39,670 nt of DNA, taken from the NCBI GenBank assembly GCA_029240195.1, contig JARBTN010000003.1, positions 1 to 39,670 of the forward strand. Direction: 5' to 3'. Below the pieces are notes generated by a model. The model was not told the origin of the DNA. It ran no database searches and saw only the letters and a list, made by a program, of their open reading frames with translations. Each line of letters starts with the position of its first letter. The first letter of the stretch is position 1. Shown piece after piece: positions 15,680 to 23,704 of the stretch. This DNA comes from Chlamydiales bacterium. GTDB taxonomy: Bacteria; Chlamydiota; Chlamydiia; Chlamydiales; JARBTN01. A program made the translations under genes and the position numbers.

Positions 15680-15724
15680 ATACATTTGATGGAAGGTTTT
15701 TTTTCGTCTCCCCTTAAACCCTCT

Positions 15725-15982
15725 TTATCCTTCCATTTGATGTCTGAATAGGGCTTGGACGACCTTTTCTCGCTTTTTATCGTCAGAGTCATCAGGAAGG
15801 TTTTTAAACAAAGCGGGATAGCCGCCAATCAGCTCTTCTGTCTTGATCCCCTGATCGCTAAGAAATCTAATTAGCGCCTCTTGATCAAAGCCAATATCCA
15901 CTAACAAACCGAGGTTGATTTCAATTTCACCCTGGCCAAGTTTTGTAAAAAGTTTATGCCAATCTTCACGCTTTAGCTGCAC
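15725..15982 (-). CDS. Small hypothetical protein, possibly a 5'-truncated relic
   Basis: 85 codons from a GTG with no ribosome-binding site. The frame stays open and protein-like upstream to 16075 (FKFFNAYFADRTGLDSALKD) but contains no ATG there, so the real start has probably been lost and the 116-codon frame is the end of a formerly longer gene. The content (INLGLLVDIGFDQEALIRFL, TEELIGGYPALFKNLPDDS) is not recognised. It lies on the minus strand beyond the rodZ terminator. Confidence 0.4.
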   Translation of the reverse strand: MQLKREDWHKLFTKLGQGEIEINLGLLVDIGFDQEALIRFLSDQGIKTEELIGGYPALFKNLPDDSDDKKREKVVQALFRHQMEG

Positions 15983-16095
15983 ATCTTTGAGGGCCGAATC
16001 AAGACCTGTACGATCAGCAAAATAGGCATTGAAGAATTTAAAATTATTTGCAAATGCAAGAGAATTGAGAAATGATCAGGATAGAAAAGAGAGAA

Positions 16096-16116
16096 CCCCC
16101 TTTTGGAAAAAGGGGG
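16096..16116 (-). terminator. Terminator after rodZ
   Basis: An 8-bp stem, cccccttt/aaaggggg (16096-16103 with 16109-16116), begins 23 bases after the rodZ stop on the minus strand and is followed by a T/C-rich tail. Confidence 0.6.
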
Positions 16117-16138
16117 CGAAAATCTTAAAGAGAAGGAA

Positions 16139-16549
16139 TCAGACTAGGCCGAAATGTTTAGCCACATACCAAGCGGCCGCAAAGATGAGCACCATCAAAA
16201 GGGCCCAGAATAGATTGGGAAACCATTTGACGCCCGAACCGGGATTGCCCCGCGCCTCTAAAGTGCCAATGCCATAGGCGAAGTCCTGCTTCATCTTCTT
16301 GCCAAAGATATCCGGATGGCGCTGGATGATGGCATCGCCGTCGATGCCGAGAAAGAAGGCATACTGTTTGACAAACCCTTGCGCATAGACAGAAGAGATG
16401 AGCTCTTCCATACGCCCTTCCTCAATCGCTTGCAGGTAGTTCATGCGGATTGAGGTGGCATTCTCCACTTCCTTCAGCGACAGGTTCATCTCCTGGCGAC
16501 GCTGCCTAAAGACTTCTCCGAGCGTTTTCAGTTCTTCTTGGGCGGGCAT
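16139..16549 (-). CDS. rodZ: RodZ-like cell-shape protein, short chlamydial form
   Basis: 136 residues from ATG 16549. The choice rests on AAGGAG about ten bases upstream, which lies inside the longer frame that begins at 16573. The N-terminal domain is the RodZ helix-turn-helix (LGEVFRQRRQEMNLSLKEVE, TSIRMNYLQAIEEGRMEEL, YAQGFVKQYAFFLGID). One transmembrane helix follows near the C-terminus (FWALLMVLIFAAAWYV), and the periplasmic domain of longer RodZ proteins is absent. Chlamydia CT009 is a short RodZ next to the RNase HIII gene, the same arrangement as here. RodZ links the actin-like MreB to the membrane; in chlamydiae this supports division without FtsZ. Confidence 0.88.
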   Translation of the reverse strand: MPAQEELKTLGEVFRQRRQEMNLSLKEVENATSIRMNYLQAIEEGRMEELISSVYAQGFVKQYAFFLGIDGDAIIQRHPDIFGKKMKQDFAYGIGTLEARGNPGSGVKWFPNLFWALLMVLIFAAAWYVAKHFGLV

Positions 16550-16621
16550 GTAATCAGATCTCCTTAAAGCCAATCATAAAAAACGATGAAGGCCAAGCAA
16601 TAGGCTTAATCGCTTTTCAAA

Positions 16622-16733
16622 GGGAAATGGGGCGTTCTAAAAAGCGCTCCCTATTTCCCCTCCAAGAAATTAACAAAAATAGTGAAAAAAGACAAAGTAA
16701 ACATGCATCAGCGCCTTTTCAATAGGCGATGCA
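16622..16733. promoter_or_regulatory. Hairpins in the rodZ-rnhC divergent spacer
   Basis: The spacer between the divergent genes contains two imperfect hairpins: gggaaat/atttccc with an inner GC stem (16622-16659), and tgcat...cgcc/ggcg...atgca (16704-16733). They are followed by A-rich sequence up to rnhC. They may be transcript leaders or terminators; no clear promoter boxes stand out. Confidence 0.35.
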
Positions 16734-16837
16734 GCAAAAAGAAAAGGCGACCTTCTTCTCTAAAAAAAGGAAAGTGGAAAAAAAGGGGAAAAAAGGGGTA
16801 ATATCGCTTAAAAAAAACCCTCACCCCAAAATAGTCA

Positions 16838-17725
16838 ATGAGCCCTTTTGTCACTGAAATCGACCCCTCCCTTGCTAGCAAGCTGGAAGAAGACCTCATC
16901 GGTCAAGGATTTTCCTTAGCCAAGCCCGCCTACACCCGGTTTCAAGCAAAGAAAAAAGGGATCAGCTGCACCCTCTACCTCTCAGGGAAACTCGTGGTGC
17001 AAGGCAGCGAGATGAAGGAGTTTATCGAATTTTATTTAGAGCCCGAAATTTTAAAGACATTTGCTTTTTCTTCCCCGGCCGTCATCGATGAGCGGGAGCG
17101 GATCGGCACGGATGAGGCCGGCAAAGGCGACTTCTTCGGCCCCCTCTGCGTCGCCGGCGTCTTTGCAAGCAAAGAGGCCATTCACACCCTTTCTAAGGCG
17201 GGTATCGCCGACTCAAAGACGCTGAGCGATTCAAAGGTGGAGAAACTGGCCGCTATCGTCGAAAGAGAGACCCTTTGGCATGTCATCGTCTTGAACCCGG
17301 CCAAATACAATGAGCTATATCGCCGCTTTAACAACCTCAACTACATGCTAGCTTGGGCGCATGCAGCTGTGATCCACACCCTCCATCAAAAAAGTGGTTG
17401 CCCCGACGTCATCGTCGACCAATTTGCCAAGGAATTTGTCCTAGAGCGCTTTTTAAAAGAGCCGGCCTTAAAAGTGGTGCAGCGGACCAAGGCAGAATCC
17501 GATGTCGTCGTCGCCGCCGCTTCCATCTTGGCGAGAAATGCTTTTGTCAAGCACCTGAAAATCCTCGGCGATAAGTACCAGATTGAACTGCCCAAAGGGG
17601 CCAGCGATAGAACACGGACCATGGGACAGAAGCTATACAACCAATACGGCGCAGACATTTTAAAAGATGTCTCTAAAGAGCACTTTAAAACATTCTCTGA
17701 GATCGTTCTATGCTCAAACAACTGA
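16838..17725 (+). CDS. rnhC: Ribonuclease HIII
   Basis: 295 residues. RNase HIII cuts the RNA strand of RNA-DNA hybrids. The N-terminal about 80 residues are the TBP-like substrate-binding domain typical of HIII (KKKGISCTLYLSGKLVVQG). The catalytic domain starts at IGTDEAGKGDFFGPLCVAG, with the Asp-Glu pair and the Gly-Lys-Gly of the HIII class; further acidic residues are in IADSKTLSD, VIVDQFA and TKAESDVVVAAASILARN. The length is normal. It overlaps the start of recN by 16 bases, suggesting translational coupling. There is no obvious ribosome-binding site. Confidence 0.95.
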   Translation: MSPFVTEIDPSLASKLEEDLIGQGFSLAKPAYTRFQAKKKGISCTLYLSGKLVVQGSEMKEFIEFYLEPEILKTFAFSSPAVIDERERIGTDEAGKGDFFGPLCVAGVFASKEAIHTLSKAGIADSKTLSDSKVEKLAAIVERETLWHVIVLNPAKYNELYRRFNNLNYMLAWAHAAVIHTLHQKSGCPDVIVDQFAKEFVLERFLKEPALKVVQRTKAESDVVVAAASILARNAFVKHLKILGDKYQIELPKGASDRTRTMGQKLYNQYGADILKDVSKEHFKTFSEIVLCSNN

Positions 17726-19317
17726 CCCTTGCCAACATCATCCTCGTCGATGAAGCGCGCATTCCCTTTCACCCAGGCCTCAATGTCATCTCCGGAGAAA
17801 GCGGATCTGGCAAATCGGCGCTGATGAACGCTTTAAAGCTGTTACAAGGCGCCAAGAGCGACCCCCTCCTCATTCGCAAAGGGGAAAGCCAAGGATTTGT
17901 CGAGGCGCTCTTTGACCTCGATGAGAAGACAGCGGCCCTCATTCACCCCCTATTGCAGCAAGCCGGCCTCGATTTCGACCCCGAAGAGGAGCTTTTGATC
18001 CGCCGCGTCATCTTCTCGCAAGGCAAAAGCCGCGCTTTTGTCAACAACCAGCACGCCCAGGCGCATGTGCTCCGCCAAATGGCGCCTCACCTCTTTGAAA
18101 TGGTCGGGCAACACGCCAGTCAAAGCCTGATGGACGAGGACCTGCACCGCGACCTGCTCGACCAATTTGCTTTATTAGATCCCTTAAAACAGGCTTTTAG
18201 AGCGGCCTACCAGCAAGAGTCAATTCTAAAAAAAGAGCTCGAAGCCCTACTCCACAACGAACCTAAAAGGCAGCGCGAGATGGAGACCCTCCTCATGCAA
18301 ATCGAGGAGATTGAAAGCGCCAAGCTAAAAGAGGGGGAGGAAGAGGAGCTATTTCTCGAATACAAGACGCTTGCCAACTTTGAAGAGATCGACCAATTAT
18401 CCGAGGAGTTCCTCGGCGCACTAAAGAATGCCCTGACCCAGATCAAGCGGCAAAAATCGACGCTCAAGCAGCTGGCCGAGCTAGACCCGACCCACTTTGA
18501 GTCCTCGCCTAAAAGCTTTGAAAGCGCCCTGTTAGAGCTAGACGATATCGTCTACCACATCGAGCGGGTGCAAAGCTCATCGCATAGCGACCCCAATCGG
18601 CTGAACCAGCTCAACGAAAGGCTCACCTTGTTGGCCAAGCTGAAGAAAAAATATGGGGCATCGCTCAGCGATATCGCCCAATTTCTCCTCGAGAGCAAAA
18701 ATCAGCTGCAAGAGCTCGAGATGCGCGAAGATAAGATCTCTAGCTTAGAAGAAGAGCTCAAAGAAAAGGCGCTGATCAGCGATAATTTGTCCGAGCAGCT
18801 TTCACAAAAGAGGGGGGAATTTTCCGCTCCCTTTGCCAAAGCGGTTACAGCAGAGCTTCAACAGCTTAACATGGCCAAAGCAGAATTTTTCGTGCGCCAG
18901 CAAAGGCAGCCCCGCTCTTTAAAGGGCGATGACCACATCGCCTTCTTCATCGCTCCAAACCCTGGCGAGAGCACCGTTCCCTTAAAAGAGGCAGCCAGCG
19001 GCGGCGAAATGGCTCGCGTCCTCTTTGCTTTAAAAACGCTGCTTTCCGGGCAAACTCCATCCACCCTCATCTTAGATGAGATCGATGCCAACATCGGCGG
19101 CAAGACCGCTGCCGTCTTCGGCGAAAAGCTCGACCAAATTGGCCAAAAGAGGCAAGTGCTCTGCATCACCCACTTTCCGCAAGTGGCCAAGCGAGCGGCC
19201 CATCACCTCGCCATCTGCAAAGTGGAAGAACAAGGGCGCACTAAAACTGTCGTCACTCCCCTCTCCGACCAAGAGCGGGCCCATGAAATTGCCCGCATGC
19301 TCGGCGGCACGCCTTAA
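17710..19317 (+). CDS. recN: DNA repair protein RecN
   Basis: 535 residues. RecN is an SMC-like ATPase that acts early in double-strand break repair. Walker A is GESGSGKSAL near residue 30. The middle about 250 residues form a coiled-coil (LLMQIEEIESAKLKEGEEEE and later Glu/Lys/Leu runs). The ABC signature EAASGGEMARVLFALK and Walker B STLILDEIDANIGG follow, and then CITHFPQVAKRAAHH. The length is slightly below the usual 550. It overlaps rnhC. Confidence 0.95.
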   Translation: MLKQLTLANIILVDEARIPFHPGLNVISGESGSGKSALMNALKLLQGAKSDPLLIRKGESQGFVEALFDLDEKTAALIHPLLQQAGLDFDPEEELLIRRVIFSQGKSRAFVNNQHAQAHVLRQMAPHLFEMVGQHASQSLMDEDLHRDLLDQFALLDPLKQAFRAAYQQESILKKELEALLHNEPKRQREMETLLMQIEEIESAKLKEGEEEELFLEYKTLANFEEIDQLSEEFLGALKNALTQIKRQKSTLKQLAELDPTHFESSPKSFESALLELDDIVYHIERVQSSSHSDPNRLNQLNERLTLLAKLKKKYGASLSDIAQFLLESKNQLQELEMREDKISSLEEELKEKALISDNLSEQLSQKRGEFSAPFAKAVTAELQQLNMAKAEFFVRQQRQPRSLKGDDHIAFFIAPNPGESTVPLKEAASGGEMARVLFALKTLLSGQTPSTLILDEIDANIGGKTAAVFGEKLDQIGQKRQVLCITHFPQVAKRAAHHLAICKVEEQGRTKTVVTPLSDQERAHEIARMLGGTP

Positions 19318-19433
19318 AGTTTGGCATGTCTGTAGCACTGATCAGTTTTGGGAGGGCGCTATCCCCTTCCAAACCCTCACCGCCAAAGGAGCCAAGGCCC
19401 CTTTGGAATCCCTTTTAGCGTATTGCCAAAGGC

Positions 19434-19465
19434 TTTAAGCCATGGACTAGCGTCCAAGGCTTAAA
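19434..19465. terminator. Weak hairpin between convergent recN and folC
   Basis: A 13-bp stem with one mismatch (19434-19446 with 19453-19465, edges tttaagcc/ggcttaaa) lies between the convergent genes. There is no long T run, so its strength is uncertain. The preceding stretch, 19340-19438, has a stop-free, protein-like frame in plus (DQFWEGAIPFQTLTAKGA) without a start, possibly the fossil end of another gene. Confidence 0.4.
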
Positions 19466-19512
19466 AACCCTCTCCCCGAGATGCTATGCCGGCAAAGAGC
19501 GTTAAGATTGGA

Positions 19513-20772
19513 TCAAAGGCGCTCTTGCCAAATGCCTGAGTCAGAATCTTCCTGGTAGCCTAGTAATGAGCGCACCTCTTGCATGATAAAAAAAGAGCCG
19601 CAGATGACGACCACCCCCCCTCTTTTTAAGGCGCTTTTGAGCGCTTCTTTAGGTGGAAGGGAAGGCTCTGGAGAAGAGCCGAGCGCTTGCAGATGAGAGG
19701 AGTGCATCAAGCGCGGGTGAGAGCTTTGGATGACCGTCAGCGAAGCGGCCGCCTGCTGAAGTAGGGCCATCATCCCTCGCACATCTTTATGGGCGGAAAA
19801 GTTGACTAAAAAGTGATGGGGAGCACCTGGGTATTCCAGGTTTAATTTTCCAATCAGCTTAGCGATGCCTGAGGGGTTATGCGCGACATCCAAGATGACG
19901 CAAGCTTCTGGAAAAGAGGCAAAAGCGCCGTGCCGCAGCACCTCGATTGGCACCTTTTCAAAGCGGCAAGGCGGCAGAGCATCCAGAGCCGATTCTACTT
20001 GGGTGAAGTGAAAGTGCGCTTGCAGCTCCTTTAGACAGGCCTCGGCAACGGCTCTGTTTTCTTGGCTGTAATCGCTAAAATTGCCGAGCACTTGAATGAG
20101 GGGGCTCTCATTTTGTCGAGCTAGTTGTAAAATTTCAGGAAAGGCGGCACTTGGGCCGATCACCACCGGCACACGCGGCTTGATGATCCCCCCTTTTTGA
20201 GCCGCAATTTCCCCAAGGGTCTCGCCCAATATGGCCGTGTGGTCATAGCTGATGCTCGTAATCACCGAAAGAAGAGGCTTGAGCACATTGGTGGTATCCA
20301 AAAGCCCCCCGAGCCCTGCCTCAATGACAGCTACATCCACCTTTTCTTCCCTAAAATAGATAAAAGCTAACAACGTGGCCATCTCAAAGAAGGTGAGCTT
20401 GAGCCCTGCAGCCGCCATTTTTTTGTGAATGGATTCTAGGAGAGAGGCGCAAAAACCTTCTGGAATAGGGTTGAAGTCAATTTGCACCCGCTCGCGAAAA
20501 GATGAGAGGTGGGGCGAGGTGAAGAGACCGCACCTGATATTAGAGAGTTGAAATGCTTTGGCCAATTTCCAAGATACCGATCCCTTGCCATTGGTGCCGG
20601 CAATGTGGATAGCCGGCCAGGCCAGCTGAGGGTCATCGAATAAGAGGAGCGCTTTTGAAATGTTGCTCAGGCCCATTTTCACCCCTCTCAAAGAGGCCGT
20701 CCGACTTAAACGCTGCATTTGCAAAATATAAGGATCTGTTTTCAAATGCCTCTCCCGCTCAAGTATCTTCAA
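19513..20772 (-). CDS. folC: Folylpolyglutamate / dihydrofolate synthase
   Basis: 419 residues from TTG 20772. An ATG at 20718 and a TTG at 20745 preceded by GGGAGAGG are possible alternative starts, so the first residues are uncertain. The Mur-ligase-type ATP site is HIAGTNGKGSVSWKLAKAF. Next come LFTSPHLSSFRERVQI, the VDVAVIEAGLGGLLDTTNVL motif, and SVITSISYDHTAILGETLGE. The C-terminal domain contains VILDVAHNPSGI. FolC adds glutamate to dihydropteroate and to folates in the cytoplasm. It is divergent from folP across a 309-base spacer; both genes act in folate synthesis. Confidence 0.93.
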   Translation of the reverse strand: MKILERERHLKTDPYILQMQRLSRTASLRGVKMGLSNISKALLLFDDPQLAWPAIHIAGTNGKGSVSWKLAKAFQLSNIRCGLFTSPHLSSFRERVQIDFNPIPEGFCASLLESIHKKMAAAGLKLTFFEMATLLAFIYFREEKVDVAVIEAGLGGLLDTTNVLKPLLSVITSISYDHTAILGETLGEIAAQKGGIIKPRVPVVIGPSAAFPEILQLARQNESPLIQVLGNFSDYSQENRAVAEACLKELQAHFHFTQVESALDALPPCRFEKVPIEVLRHGAFASFPEACVILDVAHNPSGIAKLIGKLNLEYPGAPHHFLVNFSAHKDVRGMMALLQQAAASLTVIQSSHPRLMHSSHLQALGSSPEPSLPPKEALKSALKRGGVVVICGSFFIMQEVRSLLGYQEDSDSGIWQERL

Positions 20773-21081
20773 ATAAGTAACCTATGAACGGCCAACCCTA
20801 CCCCTAGAAAGGTGATAGGAAGCCCGGGCTACATCAATTTTAGCGCCTGTCAAACGGCGCTAAAGCCTCTAAAATAGCACATCATCTCCTTTTTTTTCAC
20901 CTTTGCTAATATGTAAGAGGGGATGATATGCTACTTATACTATTTTAGAGAGCTTTCGCGCTCGCTTGACACGTAAAAATGTGGCCCGGGCACCAAGCTT
21001 AATAAACATTAAACCCAACACCTATCCCTGAATCCGGCTCTTAGATAGGGACCGCGACAGTTTGGATTTACAAGGTGGCCT
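20773..21081. promoter_or_regulatory. Divergent folC / folP intergenic region
   Basis: No gene is seen. It contains a perfect 9-bp hairpin tttagcgcc/ggcgctaaa within 20838-20865 (third copy of the dispersed 20-base core), a palindrome agcccgggct (20821-20830), and a TTGACA at 20966-20971 without a good -10 box. An inverted pair cctatc/gatagg lies close to folP. AAGGTGG (21072-21078) is the folP ribosome-binding site. Confidence 0.45.
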
Positions 21082-22272
21082 ATGGATTTTTTTAATCCTT
21101 GTCTTTTTCACCCGAGCTCTGAGCGCAAAACAATTGCCTTAATGCAAGAAATTGGCGCCGATCAGCAAGGCATTGAAATCATGGCTTTAAAAGCGCAAGT
21201 GCTCTTAGTGCGCATGGAAAATATTTCCCTCCAGCAAGCTCAGATCATCAAACAAGAGATGCTGGCTAGAGGGGGCGATGCTTCCGTCCACCGCGATGTG
21301 GCGGCCCTAGAAAAACCCATTTCCAATATTTTAATCAGCGGCTCCGAAAACCAAATCCGGCAGATGGCGCGGAAGCTGCGCGGCCAGCCCTTTGGGCTGC
21401 GCGAAGTCGGCATGTGCCTCCTCTCTTTTTTAAGGGAGCGAAAGCCCCCTCCAATCTACAAAAAAGAGCTGTCTCCCTTTTTAGGGGATCAGACGCGGGT
21501 GATGGGCATTGTCAACTGCACACCTGACTCTTTTTCCGATGGCGACCTCTATGATACGCTAGACAAACAAGTCGCCAAAGCCTGCCTGTTAGCCGAACAA
21601 GGGGCCGATATCCTCGACATTGGAGGCGAATCGACAAGGCCAAAAGCTGATGCGGTCTCGGCGCAAGAAGAAAAAGAGCGCGTCATCCCTCTCATTCAAG
21701 CTTTAAAAGGCAAAGTGAGCTGCTCGATCTCCATCGACACCTATAAAGCAAGCGTTGCAGAGGCCGCGGTTGCTGCCGGAGCGCACATCATCAACGATAT
21801 TTCAGGAGGGCTTTTTGACCCCGAAATCTTGACTGTGGCCGCAAAAGCAAAGTCGATGATTATCTTGAGCCACTGCGGACTCAAGCACGGTCAATCCCAT
21901 ATCAATTCTTGCCCCACCTCTCAAGTCGTCAAAGAATTGAGGCAGCGCATCGAGGCAGCCCTCTCGGCTGGAGTTGCACCAGAAAAGATCATTTTAGACC
22001 CGGGCCTCGGCTTTGGCAAGAGGCCTGAAGAGAATCTAGCCTTGCTCAACCAGCTCGAGGCCATCATCGCCCTGGGCTACCCGGTATTGGTCGGCGCCTC
22101 GCGCAAGTCTTTCATCGGCAGCGTGCTCGACTTGCCTTTCAAAGAGCGCCTGGAGGGATCGATCGCCTCGGCTGTCATCGCCGCCTATCAAGGCGCCCAT
22201 ATCGTACGAGTGCACGATGTCTTAGAGACCGCGCGCGCCTGCCGCATGGCATGCGCCATCAAAAATAGCTAG
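21082..22272 (+). CDS. folP: Dihydropteroate synthase with an extra N-terminal domain
   Basis: 396 residues. The C-terminal about 270 residues are classic DHPS: MGIVNCTPDSFSDGDLYD, DIGGESTRPKA, SISIDTYKASVAEAA, IINDISGG, IILDPGLGFGKRPEENL, VLVGASRKSFIGSVL, and the final IVRVHDV. It joins para-aminobenzoate to pterin pyrophosphate. The first about 125 residues (ALKAQVLLVRMENISLQQAQ, IIKQEMLARGGDASVHRDVA, RKLRGQPFGLREVG) resemble the N-terminal extension of the long DHPS form known from clostridia and some other phyla. Chlamydia itself encodes FolP fused to the pterin kinase FolK, and no FolK part is present here. The long form may be ancestral or acquired. Confidence 0.93.
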   Translation: MDFFNPCLFHPSSERKTIALMQEIGADQQGIEIMALKAQVLLVRMENISLQQAQIIKQEMLARGGDASVHRDVAALEKPISNILISGSENQIRQMARKLRGQPFGLREVGMCLLSFLRERKPPPIYKKELSPFLGDQTRVMGIVNCTPDSFSDGDLYDTLDKQVAKACLLAEQGADILDIGGESTRPKADAVSAQEEKERVIPLIQALKGKVSCSISIDTYKASVAEAAVAAGAHIINDISGGLFDPEILTVAAKAKSMIILSHCGLKHGQSHINSCPTSQVVKELRQRIEAALSAGVAPEKIILDPGLGFGKRPEENLALLNQLEAIIALGYPVLVGASRKSFIGSVLDLPFKERLEGSIASAVIAAYQGAHIVRVHDVLETARACRMACAIKNS

Positions 22273-22360
22273 CCCCGTCTATGGGCCCCGCCACTTAAAG
22301 CGATTGCTGGTCTAAGATGAGAAGGCGAGGTCCAGTTTGAGCTTAGGCCACCTTGGATAG

Positions 22361-22536
22361 CGAAGAGCTGATTTTGTCTTACCTCTCTTGCCTCACCTCC
22401 GACTTTTAAAACACAAATTGGCCTTGCTTACACTCAGCGGATGGCTCAGAGAATTTGTCTATCGCAAAAGCACCTATTTTCTGCAACAGAGGCTTGCTGA
22501 CAACTATCAGAGAGCGACTTTTTTCTCATCACCTTG
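22361..22536 (+). pseudogene. Possible gene relic in a 412-base gap
   Basis: The gap 22273-22684 has no intact gene. One frame is open from 22361 to a TGA at 22536 and reads, in its second half, ALLTLSGWLREFVYRKS and FLQQRLADNYQRATFF, which looks protein-like. A neighbouring frame just before it (DSEELILSYLSCLTSDF) may be the same former gene shifted. There is no start codon. The family is not recognised. Confidence 0.3.
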
Positions 22537-22684
22537 AATAAAGATTTTGGCCCTTTTTGGCTGCTTAACGCTCCCTTAGGAGTCAAGCCGTTCACTTGGA
22601 GCTTGCAAAAAATTAGCCAGACAGATAAGTTCCAAGGTTTTTAATTCTCAAATTTTTTCAAAACGCCCAACTTTTCGGAAGATC

Positions 22685-23563
22685 ATGAAACGTTTACTGC
22701 ACGCCTTCTTTTTCCTCTTGGCCATCGCCTGCCCTTCAGCTGGTCAAGCTTACTATTCCCTGGAAGATATCACTTTTTCTCTAGATGGCTCTTTTGAAGA
22801 GATGGCAAAAGCTCGCTTTAGCCGTGGCCACACTGGAGAGCGCCTAAAATATCGCTCGAGAGATATCAATATCTCGTACGAGCTGCCTGTCAAAGAAGAG
22901 ACTCAAATCTTTTGGGGCTTTGGAGATACCTCCAGCAAAATTGGCTGGGACGGCAACCCAGAATTTACTCAACAAAACTTCAATACCTTCAACGTCACAT
23001 TTGGCGCCAAGTCTAAAGAAGTCAAAGACTGGGATTTAGATGGATCGGTCACAGCCCGTTTTGACACCGAACGCGGCACACTCGCTCATAATACCCTTTA
23101 CCGCATTGTCACTCATGGCCGCTACACCTATACAGATGACATTGGTTTGCATGTCGGCTTTGTCGCTCACACAGGGCTTAGAAAAGACAAAGTATTCCCC
23201 ATCTTGGGAGTTGACTATGCACTGACACCTGAGTGGTCCCTTTCGCTGATCTTGCCTGAAAAGCTCGCTGTAGCCTATGCTTTCCACGAGTATTTCACTG
23301 CAGAGCTGGCAACAAAGACCTTCTTTGAAAGGCATCGCGTCGGCCATCACGAGACACTCTCACGCGGCTTTGCCGAGTATTCCAATGTCGGCACAGAGTT
23401 GGCCATCAATATGAAGAAATGTGAGAAGATGGAAGCCAACATCCATGCTGGAGCTACCTGGGGCGGCCGTTTGAGAACGTCTACAGCCAGAGAGACCGCT
23501 GCAACTCACTACCATCTCCGCTCTGTATTCTATATGGGCGCGCGCGTTGCTGTTTCTTTCTAA
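22685..23563 (+). CDS. Putative outer-membrane beta-barrel protein
   Basis: 292 residues. A clear Sec signal peptide (MKRLLHAFFFLLAIACPSAG, cleavage likely after GQA at 22) is followed by alternating polar/hydrophobic strands such as DINISYELPV, FNTFNVTFGAKS, LDGSVTARFD, YTYTDDIGLHVGFVAH and SLSLILPEKLAVAYAFHEYF. It ends in Phe (MGARVAVSF), the usual last residue for barrel insertion by BamA. CGGAAG precedes the ATG. The gene stands alone, closed by a strong terminator. The exact family and the molecule carried are unknown; the barrel assignment rests on pattern only. Confidence 0.7.
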   Translation: MKRLLHAFFFLLAIACPSAGQAYYSLEDITFSLDGSFEEMAKARFSRGHTGERLKYRSRDINISYELPVKEETQIFWGFGDTSSKIGWDGNPEFTQQNFNTFNVTFGAKSKEVKDWDLDGSVTARFDTERGTLAHNTLYRIVTHGRYTYTDDIGLHVGFVAHTGLRKDKVFPILGVDYALTPEWSLSLILPEKLAVAYAFHEYFTAELATKTFFERHRVGHHETLSRGFAEYSNVGTELAINMKKCEKMEANIHAGATWGGRLRTSTARETAATHYHLRSVFYMGARVAVSF

Positions 23564-23600
23564 GTTCAATTGAAAGCAGCAAGAACCGATCGCAGATAAA

Positions 23601-23648
23601 AAAAGGCTTTAGGCACTTGGGGGTTCGCCCAAGTACCTAAAGCCTTTT
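23601..23648. terminator. Strong terminator after the outer-membrane protein gene
   Basis: A 21-bp stem with one G-T type mismatch (23601-23621 with 23628-23648), loop ggttcg, with an A-run before and TTTT at the end. It is built like the one at 6922-6976. Confidence 0.8.
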
Positions 23649-23704
23649 GCGTTGCAAGTTATCCCCCCTTTCCTCTAAAATCCTTCCTCCCCAGGAGAGA
23701 TTTC

